Below are positions 60,119 through 64,000 of a DNA stretch of 64,000 nucleotides, one piece after another. Positions within the stretch are counted from its first letter, which is position 1; each line of letters starts with the position of its first letter. A program made the translations under genes and the position numbers. The notes under the pieces are model-generated. The model did not search any database. It was not told the origin of the DNA and saw only the letters and a list, made by a program, of their open reading frames with translations. This DNA comes from Haloterrigena turkmenica DSM 5511 (lineage in GTDB: Archaea; Halobacteriota; Halobacteria; Halobacteriales; Natrialbaceae). The stretch covers positions 1 to 64,000 of the forward strand of contig NC_013743.1 in NCBI RefSeq assembly GCF_000025325.1, read 5' to 3'.

Positions 60119-62095
60119 GTGAGTACGCGAACGAGTGCGCTCGATGCGGTCGTCTTCGGGGTCGACATCCAGAGCGGCGACGTGCGCGGGGACGCCCCCT
60201 CGTACGCGCTGGCGGTCTACGACGGCGAGGACGTCACTCGAGACGTCGTCACCCACCGCAAGCTCCGGCGACTGATCGACGACGAGGAGCCGGCGATCGT
60301 CGCGACGGACAACATGTATGAGCTGGCCGCGGACAAGGACCAGCTCATCCATTTTCTGGGCTCGCTGCCCGCCGGGACGAAGCTCGTCCAGGTGACCGGC
60401 GCCGAACAGCCCGAACCGCTCTCCCGAGTCGCGAAGCGCCACGGCATCCCCTACGGGAAGGATCCCATGCAGGAGGCCGAGGCCGCGGCGCGGCTGGCCG
60501 CCCACAACGTCGGCCACGAAGTCTCGGCCTTCACCGACACGACCGAGGTCAAGGTCTCGAGGGGCCGCTCGACCGGCAGCGGCGGCTGGAGCGAGGACCG
60601 CTACACCCGTCGCATCCACGGCTCGGTCAGAAAACGGGCCCGCGAGGTCGAGTCCGAACTCGAGGACGCTAACCTCGAGTACGAGCGGGACGTCCGGGAG
60701 GCCTACGGCGGCTTTGCGAACGCGGTCTTCACCGTCCAGGCCCGGCCCAGCGACATCCCCGTCTCCCGAAATCGGTCGGGCGACGTCCGCGTCGAGATCG
60801 AGCGCGAGCGCCGCGACGGCATCGAGTTCAAGCCCCTCGTCAAGCGGCGTGACCACGTCATCGTCGGCATCGATCCCGGGACGACGACCGCCGTCGCCAT
60901 CGTCTCGCTCGAGGGCGACGTACTCGACGTCTGGAGTTCACGCACTAGCGACACCGCCGACGTGATCGAGTGGATCGTCGAGCGCGGCCGGCCGATCATC
61001 GTCGCGGCGGACGTGACGCCGATGCCCGAGACGGTCGAGAAGTTCCGCCGGAGCTTCGACGCCGCGGGCTGGGTCCCCGACAGCGACCTGCCGGTCGACG
61101 AGAAACAACACCGCACGCGCGATGAACCGTACGATAACGACCACCAGCGCGACGCGATGGCCGCTGCACTGTACGCCGTCGACGCCCACGAGGACCAGTT
61201 CGACCGCATCGCCGGCAAACTTCCGCCGGGGATCGATCGCGGCGAGGTCACTGCCCGCGTCGTCGCCGGCGAGGAGAGCGTCGAGGCTGTCCTGCGGGAC
61301 CTGACCGACGACGAGTCCGGCGAGGAAGAGGACTCTACGACCCACGAACCCCGAGAGCTCACCGAGGAGGAAAAGCGGATCAAGTCCTTAGAGCGGCAGG
61401 TCGAGCGCCTCCAGTCACACGTCGAGACCCTCGAGGGCCGCGTCGAGGAGCGCGACGAGCGCATCGAGGAACTCGAGTCCGAGCTCACCCTCAAGCGCCG
61501 CGAGGAGCGCACGCAGGTCCGCAAGGACCGCGAGGTGAGCCGTCTGGAGCGCAAGGCCAACCGCTTAGAACGGGAGCGCGACGAGGCCCGTGAGGCGGTC
61601 GACGAACTCGAGCGGAAGGTCGAGCGGATGAAGGCCCTCTGGAAGCTCGACCACTCGAACTTCAGCGACGTCTCGGCGAAGAAGGAGGGGCTGGTCCCGG
61701 TCAAGGTCGTCGAGAAGTTCACCAAAGGGGCGATCCGCGAGGCCGACGAGCAGTACGGGCTCGCCTCCGACGACGTCGTCTACCTGCGGGACGCCAGCGG
61801 CGCGGGCCGCTCGACGGCCGAACTCCTCGCGGGGTTCGAACCGCGGGTGATCCTGAAAGACGGCGGGCTCTCGGAGGTCGCCGACGAGATCCTCTTCGAC
61901 GAGGAGATCCCGGTCGGCCCCGCCGACGACGTCGCCATGCAGGAGGTCGACGAACTCGCCGTCGCCCGCGAGGACGACGTCGAGGCGGTCATCGACGACT
62001 GGCACGACCGCGCCGAGGAACGCCGGCGCGACCGAAAGGCGTCGATGGTCGACCAACTCATCAGCGAACACCGCGCCGGCGACAACGAGGTCTGA
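60119..62095 (+). CDS. DUF460 protein, predicted RNase H-fold nuclease with coiled coil
   Basis: This 658-residue archaeal protein (COG2433 type) has an N-terminal RNase H-like half with FGVDIQSGDVRGDAPSYALA and a second RNase H-like motif VIVGIDPGTTTAVAIVSLEG, then ADVTPMPETVEKFRRSF and NDHQRDAMAAALYA, which are candidate acidic metal ligands. A long coiled coil spans about 425-520 (RQVERLQSHVETLEGRVEER). The C-terminal domain carries VYLRDASGAGRSTAELLAGF. The function is unproven; RNA or DNA processing is likely. GTG 60119 is the start because of the TATA box 27 bases before it. Confidence 0.85.
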   Translation: MSTRTSALDAVVFGVDIQSGDVRGDAPSYALAVYDGEDVTRDVVTHRKLRRLIDDEEPAIVATDNMYELAADKDQLIHFLGSLPAGTKLVQVTGAEQPEPLSRVAKRHGIPYGKDPMQEAEAAARLAAHNVGHEVSAFTDTTEVKVSRGRSTGSGGWSEDRYTRRIHGSVRKRAREVESELEDANLEYERDVREAYGGFANAVFTVQARPSDIPVSRNRSGDVRVEIERERRDGIEFKPLVKRRDHVIVGIDPGTTTAVAIVSLEGDVLDVWSSRTSDTADVIEWIVERGRPIIVAADVTPMPETVEKFRRSFDAAGWVPDSDLPVDEKQHRTRDEPYDNDHQRDAMAAALYAVDAHEDQFDRIAGKLPPGIDRGEVTARVVAGEESVEAVLRDLTDDESGEEEDSTTHEPRELTEEEKRIKSLERQVERLQSHVETLEGRVEERDERIEELESELTLKRREERTQVRKDREVSRLERKANRLERERDEAREAVDELERKVERMKALWKLDHSNFSDVSAKKEGLVPVKVVEKFTKGAIREADEQYGLASDDVVYLRDASGAGRSTAELLAGFEPRVILKDGGLSEVADEILFDEEIPVGPADDVAMQEVDELAVAREDDVEAVIDDWHDRAEERRRDRKASMVDQLISEHRAGDNEV

Positions 62096-62154
62096 GGGTC
62101 GTTCCAACCGATTCTTCCCGAATCGCGATCACCTGCGTCGAGACGGCCGACTCG

Positions 62155-62409
62155 TCAGTCCGCCGACTCCACGGGTGACAGCACCTGCGGCACCTCCTCG
62201 ATATCGACCTCGTCGGTCAGTTCCTCGGGCTGGTCGACCGGGCCGTTGACGAACAGCGCGTGTACGATAAACCCGAGCGCGACGAGCCCGAGGACGGCGA
62301 TCGAGATCTCGAGCGCGATCGCCGTCGCGTAACCGATACCGGCGCCGAGACCGAGACTCGCGGCGATACACAGTAAGACGAGGTCGTAGTAGTGCAGCGA
62401 GTATCCCAT
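62155..62409 (-). CDS. Two-helix membrane protein of unknown function
   Basis: This 84-residue protein begins MGYSLHYYDLVLLCIAASLG and has helices at about 8-28 and 34-58 (AIALEISIAVLGLVALGFIV), followed by an acidic cytoplasmic or exterior tail (DEVDIEEVPQVLSPVESAD). ATG 62409 is preferred to 62436, since homolog-like sequence starts at MGYS. It is convergent with the DUF460 gene. Function is unknown. Confidence 0.7.
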   Translation of the reverse strand: MGYSLHYYDLVLLCIAASLGLGAGIGYATAIALEISIAVLGLVALGFIVHALFVNGPVDQPEELTDEVDIEEVPQVLSPVESAD

Positions 62410-62488
62410 ATCGGAATACTGGCGGCGAAGCGACAAAACGCTTCGGAGCGCAGTCGCAGCGTCCGGTACCGATTCGCTCGCTCGCCGA

Positions 62489-62668
62489 TCAGAACATCCC
62501 GAAGTTCTGGAGCATTCCCGATATCAGGGACTTGATGACCAGCCCGAGACCCCCGACGATGAGCGCCATTCCGAGCGCGATCAACAGGTTTTGAGAGGCG
62601 ATGAGGCCGATCCCGCCGAGCAAGATCAGGAGACCGACGATACCGAGCGCGTCGAGATTCTTCAGCAT
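62489..62668 (-). CDS. DUF7470-type small membrane protein
   Basis: This 59-residue protein, MLKNLDALGIVGLLILLGGI with a second helix NLLIALGMALIVGGLGLVIK and a glycine-rich tail, is of the kind labelled DUF7470 in haloarchaea. Both helices are very hydrophobic. Only 79 bases separate it from the gene at 62155, so both may be transcribed together. ATG 62668 is the natural start. Function is unknown. Confidence 0.7.
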   Translation of the reverse strand: MLKNLDALGIVGLLILLGGIGLIASQNLLIALGMALIVGGLGLVIKSLISGMLQNFGMF

Positions 62669-62871
62669 ACTCAGCACTGCCCAGCCGAGAGAAATAAACG
62701 GCGTGGTTTTCCGGTTTCGGCTGGCGCTCCCGTCGATACACGGATCCCGACCGTCCTCCCACGGCCTCGGTGACTCGAACACCGACAGCGATCGTTCCGA
62801 CTGGCTCGAGTGCGACCCTGACGATGGCCGACTTCGCCTCCCGCGACCGTCGCGGGTTTTCGCTTCGTACT

Positions 62872-62891
62872 TTCTATAAACGGTTAAACCG
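62872..62891 (+). promoter_or_regulatory. Promoter region of eif1A
   Basis: TTTCTATAAACGGTTAAACC includes two TATA-like cores, CTATAAA and GTTAAAC, centred about 36 and 26 bases before ATG 62913. The second fits leaderless spacing better. Confidence 0.5.
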
Positions 62892-62912
62892 CTAGGCTCC
62901 GAACGCTCGCCC

Positions 62913-63203
62913 ATGAGCGACGACGGTAACGGCGGTCGGAAGAACCTCCGGATGCCCGAGGACGACGAGGTCTTCGCGACCGTCACGGACATGCTCGGGG
63001 CGAATCGGGTGCAAGTACGCTGTGCCGACGGTCAGGAGCGCACCGCGCGCATTCCCGGCAAGATGCAAAAGCGCATTTGGATCCGCGAGGACGACGTCGT
63101 CCTCGTCGAACCCTGGGACTGGCAGGACGAGAAGGCCGACATCACCTGGCGCTACGAGAAGAGCGAGGCCGACCAGCTGCGCGACGAAGGCCATATTCAA
63201 TAA
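62913..63203 (+). CDS. eif1A: Translation initiation factor aIF1A
   Basis: This 96-residue OB-fold factor binds the small ribosomal subunit A site during initiation. It contains [20 protein letters not shown], then [20 protein letters not shown] and [20 protein letters not shown], the invariant RIPGKM(Q/R)KRIWI motif. Length matches archaeal aIF1A. It is followed by a 444-base gap containing a hairpin cluster. Confidence 0.95.
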   Translation: MSDDGNGGRKNLRMPEDDEVFATVTDMLGANRVQVRCADGQERTARIPGKMQKRIWIREDDVVLVEPWDWQDEKADITWRYEKSEADQLRDEGHIQ

Positions 63204-63253
63204 CCAATCTTTTGCTCTCTCGTGACTGAGCGGATCTTCGATTCGCGAGGTCC

Positions 63254-63467
63254 GCGAGACCGGAGGTCTCGCTTGATGACGAAAGACGCTTCGCGCTCTT
63301 TTGGACTGGGCGATTCCTTCGGAATCGCTTGCAGTCGGCGCTTCGCGCCGACGACCTCGCGGAGCTTCGCTCCGCTCAGCTTTGATGAAACGCACTCTTC
63401 CTTCCCCTTCATTCACTGCGTTCATTCCGGGTCAGTCGTCGGCCCGCGAGCGCCGGTGGCGCTCGCG
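63254..63467. repeat. Cluster of six short hairpins after eif1A
   Basis: In 214 bases there are five perfect hairpins and one imperfect one. They are GCGAGAC-CGGAG-GTCTCGC (63254-63272), an AAAGACGC/GCGCTCTTT stem with a bulge (63282-63301), GCGATTCC-TTC-GGAATCGC (63310-63328), GTCGGCGC-TTC-GCGCCGAC (63334-63352), GCGGAGC-TTC-GCTCCGC (63359-63375) and CGCGAGCGCC-GGT-GGCGCTCGCG (63445-63467). Three share a TTC loop. A 99-codon open frame crosses the area but does not look like protein. The rest of 63204-63647 shows no gene. It may be a structured RNA or a stem-loop repeat region. Confidence 0.6.
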
Positions 63468-63647
63468 GTGAACGGCGTCACTCGGGTTTTCAAACCGCTC
63501 GCTCGCCGACAGTACGGGTGAGCTAGGTTCAGCCACAGAAAACACGTCCTCGAGAGCGTCCACTCAAGCAGCCCCGGCGACCAATCGCTTCGACTGACTG
63601 TCAGTCGACACAGAAGACTTATTTCGCCCTTGTACATCCTCCCGGGC

Positions 63648-64000
63648 ATGAAACTCAGTCGGCGGCGGTTACTCGGCGGTATCGGGGCCGGCGCCGCGGC
63701 CGGGCTGCTCGGAGTGCCGGCGTCGGCGGCGGAATCCAGCATCGGTACCGACACCGAGCGGGTGTTCGTGCACCCGCAGACGAGCGTGCTCGACGGGCTC
63801 GGCGAACTGCTCGACGTGGTCGAGGCCGTCGGCGGAACCACGGTCCTCGAGTACGACAACTTCGAGTTCGTGGTCGCAGAGGTGCCGTCGACCGGACTGG
63901 ACGAACTGCGTCAGGATCGCCGCGTGGCGACCGTCGAAGAGGACGACGAGACGGGGATTCCCGGGGACTGGTCGCCGTCCCTGTCGGACATCTTCGGTTC
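63648..64000 (+). CDS. Tat-exported protease precursor, probably S8 (halolysin-like), cut by window end
   Basis: The first 117 codons are present. MKLSRRRLLGGIGAGAAAGL is a Tat signal ending near VPASAA. The segment from ERVFVHPQTSVLDGLGELLD through FEFVVAEVPSTGLDELRQDR to RVATVEEDDE resembles an inhibitor-I9 propeptide (strand-helix-strand, with a final V-x-x-V-E-E-D) of subtilases such as halolysin. The catalytic domain lies beyond the window, so the protease call is an inference. The start at 63648 is clear. Only the N-terminal part can be described. Confidence 0.6.
   Translation, partial: MKLSRRRLLGGIGAGAAAGLLGVPASAAESSIGTDTERVFVHPQTSVLDGLGELLDVVEAVGGTTVLEYDNFEFVVAEVPSTGLDELRQDRRVATVEEDDETGIPGDWSPSLSDIFG

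Noticed and set aside
63222-63521. 99-codon open frame after eif1A
   Set aside because: Its translation is built from the hairpin arms, lacks acidic haloarchaeal composition and has no promoter; the region is better described as a hairpin cluster.
1-64000. tRNA, rRNA, CRISPR arrays and insertion sequences
   Set aside because: I scanned intergenic stretches for T-loop motifs, regularly spaced repeats and transposase domains and saw none; the lone Cas4-like gene has no array near it.

Overview
The window is a stretch of a haloarchaeal (class Halobacteria) main chromosome. Supporting signs are high GC with third-position G/C bias, strongly acidic proteins, Tat-type signals (twin arginine, some with a lipobox), archaeal information-processing genes (Orc1/Cdc6, DNA polymerase D small subunit, two RFC small subunits, archaeal AlaRS, eIF1A, RNase Z, Sec11), a SAMP2 ubiquitin-like modifier, and start codons lying about 26-30 bases after TATA-like boxes, as expected for leaderless transcripts. 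The genus cannot be fixed from sequence alone; a Natrialba-type relative is a guess.

Layout. 1-6.1 kb: replication-origin flank with orc1, a Tat lipoprotein, sec11 and polD1. ORB-like origin recognition boxes sit before orc1 and also inside the acidic linkers of orc1 and polD1. 6.1-15.7 kb: an acyl-CoA catabolism island (two MaoC hydratase-like proteins, amidohydrolase, acyl-CoA carboxylase, acyl-CoA dehydrogenase, AMP-forming acyl-CoA synthetase). It is followed by a TetR regulator divergent from an ABC export pair across a perfect 18-bp palindrome. 16-24.6 kb: aspartate kinase, tryptophanase, GNAT and redoxin proteins, a Bat-type HTH regulator, and a sarcosine-oxidase-like enzyme beside the remnant of a Rieske oxygenase. 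24.8-36.3 kb: samp2, a bactofilin-like membrane protein, rfcA, a degenerate sensor kinase, asparaginase, a polysaccharide deacetylase and alaS.

36.3-41.9 kb is the most unusual part: a polymorphic-toxin locus. A secreted 1446-residue protein (signal peptide, VWA domain, five DxDGDG calcium repeats, a pre-toxin segment, C-terminal PD-(D/E)XK-like nuclease) overlaps by 8 bases a low-GC immunity candidate. Downstream lies a displaced, broken copy of the pre-toxin segment joined to a different C-terminal domain, the arrangement expected of an orphan toxin cassette left after tip replacement.

42-64 kb: an alpha/beta hydrolase lacking its nucleophile, a CPA2 antiporter with Usp-like domains, a truncated acyl-CoA-ligase-like protein, a GATase, a large Fe-S oxidoreductase, a lone Cas4-like protein with degraded catalytic motifs, Sua5, a redoxin/glutaredoxin pair, a CNNM/CorC transporter, rfcC, rnz, a DUF460 protein, eif1A, a dense hairpin cluster, and the start of a Tat-exported (probably S8) protease. 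Three copies of a small dispersed repeat with a conserved terminal hairpin occur at 2.7, 5.9 and 59.9 kb. No tRNA, rRNA, insertion sequence or CRISPR array was found.
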